DNA from: an uncultured Eubacteriales bacterium
Lineage (GTDB): Bacteria > Bacillota > Clostridia > Oscillospirales > CAG-272
Assembly (NCBI GenBank): GCA_900547725.1
Contig: URHR01000003.1
Span: forward strand, 1-62,027
Direction of reading: 5' to 3'
DNA: 62,027 nucleotides
Shown here piece by piece: positions 26,648-35,387 of the stretch; position 1 is the first letter of the stretch; the number at the start of each line of letters is the position of its first letter. The position numbers and the translations under genes are program-made. The notes under the pieces are model-generated. The model had not been told where the DNA came from, did not search any database, and saw only the letters and a list, made by a program, of their open reading frames with translations.

Positions 26648-27487
26648 ATGCTTGTCAATCTGCAAACAATCATCGGGATGGCGGAGGCGGGCGGCTTCTG
26701 CGTTCCGGCATTCAATGTGTACAACACCGAGACCCTGATGGGGGTGATTGCGGCGGCGGAGGAAGCGCACGCACCTGTGATTGTGCAGGTCTACCCGCGC
26801 CTGATCAAAGAGGAGGTCGGTTTTTACATCTGTCCCGCGGCGGTTGCGGCGGCAGGACGGGCAAGCGTGCCGGTCTGCCTGCACCTCGATCACGGACCGG
26901 ATTTGTTCTCGGTACAGCGTTCCCTGCGCTGGGGTATGACGGGCATCATGCTGGACGGCTCTACGCACCCGTTGGAGGAAAACATCGCATTGACGAAGCA
27001 GGTGGTGGACCTTTGCGCGGCGGTCGGCGTCGGCGTAGAGGGAGAAATCGGTCATGTCGGAAGCGTCAATGATGCCGCGATGGACGAATTTACGTCTCCC
27101 GATGAGGCGGCGGAATTCGTCAGACAGACCGGTGTGACCTGTCTGGCGGTCCTCATCGGCAACGCGCACGGGCACTACAAAAAGCCGCCGAAGTTGGATA
27201 TCGAGCGGGTCAGAGCCATCCGCAAAGCTACGGGCGGCATTCCGCTTGTTCTGCACGGCGGAAGCGGCATTCCGGACGATCAGGTTCGGGCGGCAATCGC
27301 GGCGGGCGTGCGCAAAATGAACATCGGCACGGATGTCTGCTGTGCCTTTGCGGACGGAACGCAGGAAACGCTGAACGATCCCGCGCGCAGTCTGGCGGTT
27401 GACCTCTTCATGAAGAAGCCGATTGAGTCCGTCAAACGCTTGGCACTCTCCAAAATTGCCCTGACGGGAGCTGAGGGGAAAGCATGA
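26648..27487 (+). CDS. Class II ketose-bisphosphate aldolase (IolJ/FbaA-like)
   Basis: A 279-residue zinc aldolase. The catalytic and zinc residues lie in CLHLDHGPD (about 79-87), GVEGEIGHVGSVND, GNAHGHYKKPP and LVLHGGSGIPDDQ. It cleaves a ketose bisphosphate, or a 2-deoxy-5-keto-gluconate-6-phosphate if it plays the IolJ role. Next to a PfkB kinase and an IolB-like isomerase, the kinase-aldolase pair mirrors IolC-IolJ, but fructose- or tagatose-bisphosphate cannot be excluded. Start one base after the previous stop, GGAGG at 8 bp. Confidence 0.82.
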   Translation: MLVNLQTIIGMAEAGGFCVPAFNVYNTETLMGVIAAAEEAHAPVIVQVYPRLIKEEVGFYICPAAVAAAGRASVPVCLHLDHGPDLFSVQRSLRWGMTGIMLDGSTHPLEENIALTKQVVDLCAAVGVGVEGEIGHVGSVNDAAMDEFTSPDEAAEFVRQTGVTCLAVLIGNAHGHYKKPPKLDIERVRAIRKATGGIPLVLHGGSGIPDDQVRAAIAAGVRKMNIGTDVCCAFADGTQETLNDPARSLAVDLFMKKPIESVKRLALSKIALTGAEGKA

Positions 27488-28398
27488 AGGCGCAGATTGT
27501 CGGGATCGGCGCGTGTGTTGCCGATACGCTGTGGTGTCTGCCGACCTACCCGACCGAGGACACCAAAATGAAAGCGGAAGAATCGCGGCAGGCAGGCGGC
27601 GGACCTGTTGCAACGGGCTTGGTCGCCGCCGCAAAGCTGGGCGCAGATACCGCATTCATCGGGAATCTTGCCGATGATGCAAGCGGGCGGTTTCTGTATT
27701 CGGATTTTGAAAAATACGGCGTGAGGACGGATCTGATTACCACGCTGTCGGGCTACCGCTCCTTTTCGTCCGCGCTCCTGCTTGCCGGGGACAGCGGCAC
27801 CCGCACCTGCGTGTTCGACCGCGGCAATTTGCCGCCGACCGTACTGAATGCGGCGCAAAAGACCGCCATCGCGGAAGCGGAAATCCTGATGGTGGACGGA
27901 AACGACCTGGATGCGGCGGTGGAGGGCGCGGGCATTGCCCATGCCGCAGGGAAACGGGTGCTGTACGATTGCGGCGGGAACTACCCGAACATCGCGCGCC
28001 TGCTGGCGGTCTCGGACATCCTGATTCCGAGCGAGGAATTTGCGCTTGCCGAAACGGGTTGCAAAACCGCCGCCGATGCGGCGAAAGCGCTGTTTGACAC
28101 CTATCATCCTGCCGTGGTGGTCATCACGCAGGGCAGGCGGGGCGGCATCCTGTTTGACGGGACGAAACCAACCGCCTACCCGATTTATCCCGCACGGGTG
28201 GTGGATTCCAACGGGGCGGGGGACGTGTTCCACGGCGCGTTTGCGGCGGCGCTTCTGCGCGGGTATGACTTCCTGACCTGCTGTCATTTTGCGTCCGCAA
28301 CCTCGGCGCTCAAATGCACGGGCATCGGTGCGCGGGAGAGCGTGCCGGATTTTGAAACGGTCAGAACCTATCTGAAGGAGAACGGCTATGAACTTTAA
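27484..28398 (+). CDS. PfkB-family carbohydrate kinase
   Basis: A 304-residue ribokinase-like kinase: GGGPVATGLVAAAKLGA near residue 38 is the sugar-binding glycine motif, and VDSNGAGDVFHGAFAAALLRG (about 240-258) carries the anion hole and catalytic Asp. It overlaps the aldolase stop (ATGA) and the next gene. Its sequence is closer to general ribokinase/sulfofructose-kinase types than to Bacillus IolC, so its substrate is open. Confidence 0.8.
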   Translation: MKAQIVGIGACVADTLWCLPTYPTEDTKMKAEESRQAGGGPVATGLVAAAKLGADTAFIGNLADDASGRFLYSDFEKYGVRTDLITTLSGYRSFSSALLLAGDSGTRTCVFDRGNLPPTVLNAAQKTAIAEAEILMVDGNDLDAAVEGAGIAHAAGKRVLYDCGGNYPNIARLLAVSDILIPSEEFALAETGCKTAADAAKALFDTYHPAVVVITQGRRGGILFDGTKPTAYPIYPARVVDSNGAGDVFHGAFAAALLRGYDFLTCCHFASATSALKCTGIGARESVPDFETVRTYLKENGYEL

Positions 28399-29176
28399 GA
28401 AAACCTATCACCCCGCAAAGGGGTATACCGAGATCTGCAAAATTGGGGAATGCAGTCTGCACCGCCTGTCGTTCGGGATCATCGAGCTGGACGCGGGGGA
28501 CAAACTGCCGTTTGAAACGGGGGACAAAGAGACGGCGTTCGTTATGCTGTCGGGACACTGCAATGTCCGCTCCGGTGAAGCCGAATGGCGAAACATCGGC
28601 AACCGCCAAACGGTATTCGAGAACCGCCGCGCCGAGTGCGTCTACCTGCCGCGCGACTACTGCTGTGAGATTGAAGCCATCGACCGTGTCAAAATCGCGG
28701 TCTGCGCAACGCCGGTTGACCGCAAGACCGAGCCGCAGGTTCTGCGCGAGGACCATGCGGTTCTGAAACGGTTGGGACGCGTTCCGTTTGAGCGGGAGAC
28801 GAGTTTTCTGGTGGACGGCAACAGCAACGCGCTGAAACTGACAATCGGCGAGGCATACTGCACCGAGGGCAACTGGGCGGGCTTCCCGCCGCACAAGCAT
28901 GACACCGACGATATGCCGCGCGAGTGCATTGCCGAGGAAATCTACTATTTCCTGTTCGAGCCGGAGCAGGGCTTTGCGGTGCAGTGCGTCTACACGGCAG
29001 ACGGTAAGGTGGACGAAGCCTACCGCGTGAAGAATGACGAACTGGTGGAGTTCCCGTACGGCTACCACACCACCGTTGCGACGCCGGGTTACCAAACCTA
29101 CTTTCTGTGGCTCATGTCCGGTGACCATCAGGGCTTCAACCGTTCGAACGACCCTGCGCACGACTGGGTGAGGTAA
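28388..29176 (+). CDS. iolB: IolB-like 5-deoxy-glucuronate isomerase
   Basis: A 262-residue bicupin of the KduI/IolB superfamily. PPHKHD (about 167-172), the following acidic ECIAEEIYYF segment and GYHTTVA match the metal-binding sites of Bacillus IolB, as does the terminal NDPAHDW. IolB converts 5-deoxy-D-glucuronate to 2-deoxy-5-keto-D-gluconate, the substrate of an IolC/IolJ kinase-aldolase pair like the two genes upstream. The upper inositol genes (iolG, iolE, iolD) are absent from the window. Overlaps the kinase gene by 11 bp, with its AAGGAG inside it. Confidence 0.85.
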   Translation: MNFKKTYHPAKGYTEICKIGECSLHRLSFGIIELDAGDKLPFETGDKETAFVMLSGHCNVRSGEAEWRNIGNRQTVFENRRAECVYLPRDYCCEIEAIDRVKIAVCATPVDRKTEPQVLREDHAVLKRLGRVPFERETSFLVDGNSNALKLTIGEAYCTEGNWAGFPPHKHDTDDMPRECIAEEIYYFLFEPEQGFAVQCVYTADGKVDEAYRVKNDELVEFPYGYHTTVATPGYQTYFLWLMSGDHQGFNRSNDPAHDWVR

Positions 29177-29273
29177 GACCTTGAGGCTCTGCCTCAAACT
29201 CCGTTCAAGGAACTTTTTGAAAAAAGTTCCTTGAAAATCTTCAAAAACTTTCACTGAGGGGGGCTCCCCATAC
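29175..29273 (-). repeat. Two-hairpin leader element, copy B (inverted, no gene)
   Basis: Read leftward, hairpin I is AAAAGTTCC.../GGAACTTTT (arms 29221-29234 and 29205-29218), hairpin II TTGAGGC-AGA-GCCTCAA (29181-29197), then GGTCTT. It directly follows the iolB stop and points into it, so unlike the other copies it leads no gene. Its 5' end mirrors that of copy C. Confidence 0.7.
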
Positions 29274-29295
29274 AAAAGAAAGCACTGAACATGGG

Positions 29296-29407
29296 TTCTG
29301 CATACGGGGAGCCCCCCTCAGTGAAAGTTCTTGGGGGTTCTCAGGGGACTTCTTCCAAGAAGTCCCCTGAGCAGGGTTTGGGACAGCGTCCCAAGGTCTT
29401 AAGGAGG
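29296..29407 (+). repeat. Two-hairpin leader element, copy C (before DUF4867)
   Basis: Hairpin I is a perfect 14-bp stem (TCAGGGGACTTCTT 29341-29354; AAGAAGTCCCCTGA 29357-29370). Hairpin II is TTGGGAC-AGC-GTCCCAA (29378-29394). GGTCTT then runs straight into the AAGGAGG ribosome site of the next gene. Copies B and C are head to head, their starts (GGGGAGCCCCCCTCAGTG) forming an inverted repeat. Confidence 0.8.
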
Positions 29408-29411
29408 AGAT

Positions 29412-30065
29412 ATGAGTTATCAGGAATTAAGAAAGAAAAATCCGGGACTGCCGCTGATCGATGTGTCCTCGGCAGAGTTTTCGGACTACGGGAGACTGCT
29501 GGCGCTGGACTGCACGGAGATTCTGGCGGCGGCGCGGGAGATTCCCATGCCGGAGGGCGGCTCGGTCTATCTGCCGGGGGTGGAGGCGTTTGAGCGACTG
29601 CCGATTGCGAAAACGGTTCGGGATACGGTGTTCGGAACGCTGGATACGCAGTTGGGCTACTGCTACGGCTTCAACGACCGGCTGAATGCAACCGAATGGC
29701 ACGCGTCAAGCGAGGTCAACATCGCAGTGACCGATCTTGTGCTGATTCTCGGCAGACGGCAGGAGATTGACGCACGGGGAATGCTTCATTCCGCACGCAT
29801 GAAAGCATTTTTCCTGCCTGCCGGGAGCGCTGTGGAAATCTATGCAACCACGCTCCACTTCTGCCCCTGTCAGGCACAGGCCGGTGGCTTTGGCTGTGTG
29901 GTGGGTCTGCCGAAGGGGACGAATCTGCCGCTTGACGAAAAGCCGGACGATCCGCTTCTGTTCCGCCGCAACAAGTGGCTTCTGGCGCATGAAACGAATA
30001 CCGATCTGATTGCACGCGGCGCGGTCGCGGGCATTACGGGAGAAAACCTATGCGTTATACATTAG
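29412..30065 (+). CDS. DUF4867-family protein
   Basis: A 217-residue cytoplasmic protein resembling DUF4867 proteins of Clostridia, which are found beside sugar isomerases and kinases. Visible conserved stretches include CYGFNDRLNATEWHASSEVNIA and a cupin-like HFCPCQ segment (about 146-151), suggesting a cupin-fold isomerase or epimerase. The start follows leader element copy C; the 3' end overlaps the FGGY kinase gene by 16 bp, so the two are coupled. Biochemical function unknown. Confidence 0.7.
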   Translation: MSYQELRKKNPGLPLIDVSSAEFSDYGRLLALDCTEILAAAREIPMPEGGSVYLPGVEAFERLPIAKTVRDTVFGTLDTQLGYCYGFNDRLNATEWHASSEVNIAVTDLVLILGRRQEIDARGMLHSARMKAFFLPAGSAVEIYATTLHFCPCQAQAGGFGCVVGLPKGTNLPLDEKPDDPLLFRRNKWLLAHETNTDLIARGAVAGITGENLCVIH

Positions 30066-31525
30066 GCATCGACTTCGGCGGCGGAGCGGCGAAAGCGACC
30101 CTGCTTTGCGCGGACGGGCAAATCGCCGCCACCCATACCGTGGAGTATCCGACCGCACATCCGACCGCCCGCGCGTGCGAGCAGAATCCCGCCGACTGGT
30201 GGCGGGCGCTCTGCACCTGCACGCGGGAGGTTCTTCGGAAAGGGAACATCCGGGCCGGGGAGATTGCCGCAGTCGCATTGGATTCCGCCACGCATTCGGC
30301 GGTGGTCTGCGACGGGAATATGACCCCCCTGCGCCCCTGCATCCATTGGACGGACAGCCGGAGCGCGGAGCAGGCGGCAGGACTGCGGCAGACGCACGGC
30401 GCGGAGATTTTTGCAAAAACCTACCACAGCCCCGACACCGTCTGGACGCTTCCGCAGTTGTTGTGGCTGAGGGAAACCGAGCCGCAGATTTACGAAAAAA
30501 TTCGGTATGTTCTGTTTGAAAAGGACTGGCTTCGCTACCGCCTGACCGGAGTCCTCTGCACCGACCGCATCGAGGCGGCGGGGAGTATGCTTTACAACTG
30601 CGAACGCGGAGAATGGGATTCCGACCTGTGCGCGCTTGCCGGGCTGACGGCGGGACAGCTCCCGCCGCTCTGCGCGCCAACCGATTCCGCCGGAACCGTC
30701 ACCGCGACAGCCGCCGCAAAAACGGGGCTGGCAGAGGGGACGCCCGTCATCTGCGGAACAACCGATACCTGTATGGAAATTCTGGCATCGGGAGCGGTCC
30801 GCGAGGGGAACATGACCGTCAAGCTCGCCACGGCAGGGCGCATCTGCGTGATCACCGACCACGCCTGCCCCGACCGTCAGCTGGTCTGCTATCCCCACGC
30901 CGTGCGCGGGCTGTGGTATCCCGGAACAGCAACAAAAGCCGCCGCGTCCGCTCTGCGCTGGTATCGCGACACCTTCGGGGGCAGCTACCGGGAGATTGAC
31001 GCCGCCGCCGAAACGGTTTCCGTCGGCTGTGAGGGGCTGATGTTCCACCCGTATCTCAACGGCGAACTGACCCCGTATGCCGACCCCGCCCTGTGCGGCA
31101 GTTTCGTCGGCGTGCGCTCCACCCATACGAAAGCCCACTTTGCCCGCGCGGTACTGGAGGGCGTTGCGCTCTCGCTTCTCGATTGCTACCGCTATCTGGA
31201 AACGCTCGGCATTCCGCACGGGAATACCGCCACGCTCATCGGCGGCGGCGCGGGCAGTCCGCTGTGGGGGCAGATTGTTTCGGATTGTCTGGGATTGACC
31301 CTGACCGTCACCGAAAACAGCGATTCCTCCCTTGGCTCTGCCATGCTTGCGGGTGTCGCGGTCGGGCTGTTCGGCGGCTATGACCAAGCCGTGGCGCACT
31401 GCGTCCGCACGGTTCGGACGCTGACCCCGAATGAAGAGAACACGAAGCGCTACGCGGAACTGTACAAAACCTACCGCCGCGTGCATGACGCACTGGCGCC
31501 GATCTACAGCGGAGGGGAGACATGA
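30050..31525 (+). CDS. FGGY-family sugar kinase (xylulokinase-like)
   Basis: A 491-residue actin-fold kinase. The N-terminal phosphate loop is TLGIDFGGGAAKATL; the FGGY signature regions (HWTDSRSAEQA; MFHPYLNGELTPY; LIGGGAGSPLWGQIVSD) are intact. Probable substrate is a ketose made by the isomerase encoded two genes downstream. Overlaps DUF4867 upstream and the fused Etf gene downstream (ATGA). Confidence 0.88.
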   Translation: MRYTLGIDFGGGAAKATLLCADGQIAATHTVEYPTAHPTARACEQNPADWWRALCTCTREVLRKGNIRAGEIAAVALDSATHSAVVCDGNMTPLRPCIHWTDSRSAEQAAGLRQTHGAEIFAKTYHSPDTVWTLPQLLWLRETEPQIYEKIRYVLFEKDWLRYRLTGVLCTDRIEAAGSMLYNCERGEWDSDLCALAGLTAGQLPPLCAPTDSAGTVTATAAAKTGLAEGTPVICGTTDTCMEILASGAVREGNMTVKLATAGRICVITDHACPDRQLVCYPHAVRGLWYPGTATKAAASALRWYRDTFGGSYREIDAAAETVSVGCEGLMFHPYLNGELTPYADPALCGSFVGVRSTHTKAHFARAVLEGVALSLLDCYRYLETLGIPHGNTATLIGGGAGSPLWGQIVSDCLGLTLTVTENSDSSLGSAMLAGVAVGLFGGYDQAVAHCVRTVRTLTPNEENTKRYAELYKTYRRVHDALAPIYSGGET

Positions 31526-32901
31526 GGATTGCGGTCTGCGTGCGGCAGGGACTTGACGGCGAGTTGAACCCGTTTGACGCATCGGCATATGAGATTGCCC
31601 TGTCGGAAGCGGGTGCGGAGGTGATTCTCGTCAGCATGGGCGTTCCCAAAACTGCCGATCTGCTCCTGCACCTGACCCGTCTCGGCGCGTCCCGTGCGAT
31701 CCTGCTGTCCGATCCGATCTTTTCCGGTTCGGATACGCTGGCAACCGCCTATGTGCTGTCCCGCGCGATGGAAAAGCTGAAGCCCGACCGCATTCTCTGC
31801 GGCAGAAAGACGCTGATCGGAGACACGGGGCAGGTGCCGCCGATGCTCGCGGAGATGGCGGGCTATGAATTCCTGCCCGATGTGCTGACCGTTGCCGACG
31901 GGAATGCCGTGACACGCGAGGGAAACCGCAGACTTCCGCCCCGCGCCCTGCTTGCGGCGGAAAAGCAGGCGGTTCTGCGATTGCCGTCCCTGCTGTCCCG
32001 CGTGGGAACGGTGGAAACATGGAACGCCGCCGACATCGGGGCTGACCCCGTGCGGTGCGGGCTGAACGGCTCGCCCACACGGGTGCTTGAAACCCGGGAG
32101 AACACCGCAGGCAGACGGAAATGCCGCATTCTTCAGCCGCGCGACCTGCCGGAAATCCTTGCCGAAGCCCTGCGGGAGAGACGGGAACAGAGCGCACCGC
32201 AGGGGAACGGGGAAAAGCTTCCGTGCGTTCTGTCGGTCGGCTCGGAAGCCATGTCCTTTGCGCGGACGGTCTGCGACAATCCGCAGGAAATTCCGTTATG
32301 CTCTGCCTCGGAACTGGCAGAAGTCATTGCGCAAAAAAAGCCGGATGCGGTGCTGTTCGGGAATGATCCCGCATCACGGGAGACTGCCGCGAGGCTGGCG
32401 GCGAGGGAAAAGCTCGGACTGTGCGCCGACTGTACCGCCGTGACCGCAGAGAACGGGAGGGCTGTTCTGTACCGCCCCGCGTTGTCGGGCAGTCTGATTG
32501 CAAAGATTGTGTCGGAGACGACACCGGCACTGGCAACCGTCCGATGCCGCACCGAGCGGAGCGCGTCCCTGATCGTTGCGGCTGGCTACGGCGTGCGGAA
32601 ACAATTGGACACGGTACGAGCCATGGCGACCCGCCTCGGCGCGGACTTTGCCGTCTCGCGCAAACTGGTGGACGGCGGCTTTGCCCCGTACCGCGAGCAG
32701 GTGGGGCTGACCGGAAAGACCGTTTCCCCTGCGGTTTATCTTGCCGTCGGCATTTCGGGCGCGGTGCATCACCTTGCGGGAATGGATCGCTCCGGCACGG
32801 TCATCGCCGTCAATCCCGACCCGCACGCGCCGATTTTTGATTATGCGGATTACGGTATCCGCTGCTCATTTGAAGAATTGGAGGATTTGTATCATGCTTG
32901 A
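31522..32901 (+). CDS. Single-chain electron-transfer flavoprotein, EtfB-EtfA fusion
   Basis: A 459-residue protein joining both Etf subunits. Residues about 1-190 are EtfB: NPFDASAYEIAL, SDTLATAYVL and CGRKTLIGDTGQVPPMLAE (AMP/FAD-binding loop). Residues about 230-340 match the EtfA N-terminal domain (RLAAREKLGLCADCTAV). Residues about 345-459 are the EtfA FAD domain with SRKLVDGG, VGLTGKTVSP, VGISGAVHHLAGM and ADYG. Separate EtfB plus EtfA would usually be about 580 residues, so the fusion is compact. One continuous frame, no frameshift needed. Likely accepts electrons from the FAD/Fe-S dehydrogenase of the same operon. Confidence 0.87.
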   Translation: MRIAVCVRQGLDGELNPFDASAYEIALSEAGAEVILVSMGVPKTADLLLHLTRLGASRAILLSDPIFSGSDTLATAYVLSRAMEKLKPDRILCGRKTLIGDTGQVPPMLAEMAGYEFLPDVLTVADGNAVTREGNRRLPPRALLAAEKQAVLRLPSLLSRVGTVETWNAADIGADPVRCGLNGSPTRVLETRENTAGRRKCRILQPRDLPEILAEALRERREQSAPQGNGEKLPCVLSVGSEAMSFARTVCDNPQEIPLCSASELAEVIAQKKPDAVLFGNDPASRETAARLAAREKLGLCADCTAVTAENGRAVLYRPALSGSLIAKIVSETTPALATVRCRTERSASLIVAAGYGVRKQLDTVRAMATRLGADFAVSRKLVDGGFAPYREQVGLTGKTVSPAVYLAVGISGAVHHLAGMDRSGTVIAVNPDPHAPIFDYADYGIRCSFEELEDLYHA

Positions 32902-34297
32902 CTATCGGGTAAAAATCGGTCTTGTCGCCATGCGGCGCAACACCACAGACCGCCCGCGCGGAACTTTTCTGACCTGGTATTCCGCCGAACAGCGGGAGAA
33001 AAAGAATCTTGATTATATCGAAAGCCACTTTGCAGGTGATCACGTCAGCTTTACCGATCAACGCGGACTGGGACACAACGATCTGATTTTTGACGCGGCG
33101 AGTGCGCAGGCGGTCGTTGAGCGGTTTCGCAGGGAAAATGTGGACGCGGTGATGATCATCAACTGCAATTTCGGAAACGAGGAAGCGGCGGCGGACATCG
33201 CGCAGGCGCTCGGCAAGCCGGTTCTTCTGTGGGCGCCGCTGGATGACGAATACTATGCGGACGGAATGCGTCCGACCGACTCGCAGTGCGGGCTGTTCGG
33301 CGTGTCGCGGCAGCTGCAACGGTTCCGCATCCCGTTCTCGCATCTGCCGTGCTGTCGGGTGGAATCTCCGGAATTCCGGGAGGGCTTTGAGCGCTTCGTG
33401 CGCGTTGTCTGCATGGTCAAAAATTTCCGCGGGATGCGCATCGGTCAGCTTGGAACGCGTCCCGCGCCCTTCTTCTCGGTCATCTGGAACGAGGGCGAGC
33501 TGATGGAGCAGTTCGGGGTGAAGATTGTTCCTATCAACTTTGCCACGCTTGAGCAGAGAATGAAGGAAGCGCCGGAGAAGTATGCGGAGGAAATTGCGGA
33601 ATACGAGCGGTATTTCACCCACAACTTCCGTCTCGATGACCTGACCCCGCCGCAAATCAAACCCATGGCAACGCTTGCGGCAACCTACCGCCACCTGTTT
33701 GAGGAGTTCGACCTCGACGTTCTTTCCGCCGAATGCTGGACGGCAACGCCCGTGATGTTTGCGGGGCTGGCACCCTGCGCGGTCTACGGACTGCTGAACG
33801 ATCTCGGATATTTGGTTTCCTGCGAGAGCGACCTGCACTGTGCCATGACCATGGCACTCCTGAAGTGCGCAACGATGGGGGAGGGCAAGCCGCTGTTCGG
33901 GGAATTCACTGTGCGGCATCCCGAAAACAAAAACGCAGAGCTGCTCTGGCACTGCGGACCGTTCCCGCTCTCGCAGAAAGCCCCGGACAGCGAGGCAAGA
34001 CTGGTCAACCAGCGCGAATGGTTCCGCGGAAAGGACGGCGACTATACCGTGGCGCGCATTGACCGCGAGACCGGCGGGCAGTATGTCATCCTCCCGCTCC
34101 ATTGCCATACCACCGATGGCCCTTTGACGCACGGCACTTACATCTGGGGCGAATTTGAGGACCTGCAGGCAGTGGAGGACAAGCTCCTTGACGGTCCTTA
34201 CATCCACCATTTCGTCGAAATGCAGGGCGACTACCGCAAGGAAATCCAAGAGTTCTGCAAGTATTTCCCGAACCTGAAAGTCGATCGGGTGGAATGA
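32894..34297 (+). CDS. L-fucose/L-arabinose-isomerase-family protein
   Basis: A 467-residue member of the fucose/arabinose isomerase superfamily (DYRVKIGLVAMRRNT at the start, MVKNFRGMRIGQLGTRPAPFFS in the middle, LSAECWTATPVMFAGLAPCAVYGLLND at about 280-306). It should interconvert an aldose and a ketose using Mn2+. Start at 32894 has GGAGG 9 bp upstream and overlaps the Etf stop by 8 bp; the longer open frame is a shadow of the Etf gene. Distinct from the canonical FucI at 46386. The exact sugar is unknown. Confidence 0.8.
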   Translation: MLDYRVKIGLVAMRRNTTDRPRGTFLTWYSAEQREKKNLDYIESHFAGDHVSFTDQRGLGHNDLIFDAASAQAVVERFRRENVDAVMIINCNFGNEEAAADIAQALGKPVLLWAPLDDEYYADGMRPTDSQCGLFGVSRQLQRFRIPFSHLPCCRVESPEFREGFERFVRVVCMVKNFRGMRIGQLGTRPAPFFSVIWNEGELMEQFGVKIVPINFATLEQRMKEAPEKYAEEIAEYERYFTHNFRLDDLTPPQIKPMATLAATYRHLFEEFDLDVLSAECWTATPVMFAGLAPCAVYGLLNDLGYLVSCESDLHCAMTMALLKCATMGEGKPLFGEFTVRHPENKNAELLWHCGPFPLSQKAPDSEARLVNQREWFRGKDGDYTVARIDRETGGQYVILPLHCHTTDGPLTHGTYIWGEFEDLQAVEDKLLDGPYIHHFVEMQGDYRKEIQEFCKYFPNLKVDRVE

Positions 34298-34449
34298 AGC
34301 GGTTTTTGCGATAAACGAATCGGGAGGCAATGAGATTGTGAGGAATCCAAAAGCCTGTCACTGCCGCCGATTTCCGGGGCAGAGAAGGCGGACATCCCCT
34401 TGCCGGATACTTGGAAAGACCGTATGACCTGAAAAATTGAATCCCATAC

Positions 34450-34510
34450 AGGCGAATGAGAAGTTTTTTCGCGTCCGACGACGCGGCGGATGAAACGCTC
34501 TCATTCGCCT
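34450..34510. terminator. Large hairpin between convergent isomerase and AraC genes
   Basis: AGGCGAATGAGA (34450-34461) and TCTCATTCGCCT (34499-34510) are perfect complements, with further pairing inside (CGCGTC/GACGCG). The right arm overlaps the last codons of the AraC gene. No U-tract directly follows, so it may work as a bidirectional barrier. Confidence 0.5.
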
Positions 34511-35337
34511 TCTTTCAATCTGCTCTGCAAATTTCTGATTTTCCACTTAAGCGGAGTGGTTCCCGTATATTTCCGAAAGAGCTTATAAAGGTGGGATGTG
34601 TCATAAAGTCCCAATTGTTCGGATATGTCCTCCAGCGTGATTTCCGAGGTGTTCAACAGCTCCTTGGCTTTTTCTACCCGACTCCGGTTGATGTATTCCA
34701 TCGGCGAGTAGCCCAGCTGACTCCGAAAGCGTCTGCGCAGGGAGGATTCGCTGGTGGCAAAATGCTTTGCAATATCGGCAATGGACGGGTTTTTATCCAG
34801 ACCGGAGTCGATGTAGTCCAGAATCGGTTGAAGCGTATGTTCCGAGGCGGACTGATTCTGCAGATTCAGGATCAGGTGATGGATCAGGTTCAGCAACCGG
34901 CTTTTGGCGGAGAGCATCTTTTGCGTTTTATAGTCCGTCACCGCCGCTTCGAATTTCTGCCGGTAATATTCGTTGGTATCCACGGTCAGAATTTCCGGCT
35001 CTGTGCCGACCGTAATGCGACTGCCGGACGGATCGCAGAGCGAAAAATTCAGCAGCAGGGTCGCGGGCTGGGTGTCGGTATCGTCCAACAGAAATTCCAC
35101 CATGTACCGACACCCCTGCGGAACGGAAATGACCGAATTCCGCCTGCCGTGCAGAATCCTGCCGTCGGTCAGGGTGTAGCGTGCCTCGCGGCATAAAATA
35201 ATCGTCAGCCCGTTATCCGGGCGCGGCGCATCCAGATAGACGAATTTTGAATGATTTTTCCATGGCTGTCGCAATCCGACAACCGAAAAGATTTGTGCAT
35301 CTATACTGTTTAGATTGAGTAATTTTACCAGTTCCAT
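34501..35337 (-). CDS. AraC-family transcriptional regulator
   Basis: A 278-residue regulator with an N-terminal cupin-like sensor region (FVYLDAPRPDNGLTIILCRE) and a C-terminal AraC HTH (about 180-275: IADIAKHFATSESSLRRRFR and LEDISEQLGLYDTSHLYKLF). Start at 35337 has GAGAGG at good spacing; the ATG at 35364 lacks one. Divergent from the GH30/GH29 operon, which it probably controls. Confidence 0.88.
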   Translation of the reverse strand: MELVKLLNLNSIDAQIFSVVGLRQPWKNHSKFVYLDAPRPDNGLTIILCREARYTLTDGRILHGRRNSVISVPQGCRYMVEFLLDDTDTQPATLLLNFSLCDPSGSRITVGTEPEILTVDTNEYYRQKFEAAVTDYKTQKMLSAKSRLLNLIHHLILNLQNQSASEHTLQPILDYIDSGLDKNPSIADIAKHFATSESSLRRRFRSQLGYSPMEYINRSRVEKAKELLNTSEITLEDISEQLGLYDTSHLYKLFRKYTGTTPLKWKIRNLQSRLKEGE

Positions 35338-35387
35338 ATGAAAGCCTCTCAAAATTATTTTCATTTCGGGCGGTTATCCTATATTTT

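Noticed and set aside
27484..28398. Sulfofructose kinase (sulfoquinovose pathway)
   Set aside because: The PfkB sequence has similar glycine motifs, but no sulfoquinovosidase, isomerase or sulfo-aldolase signature is nearby; the IolB neighbour favours another role.
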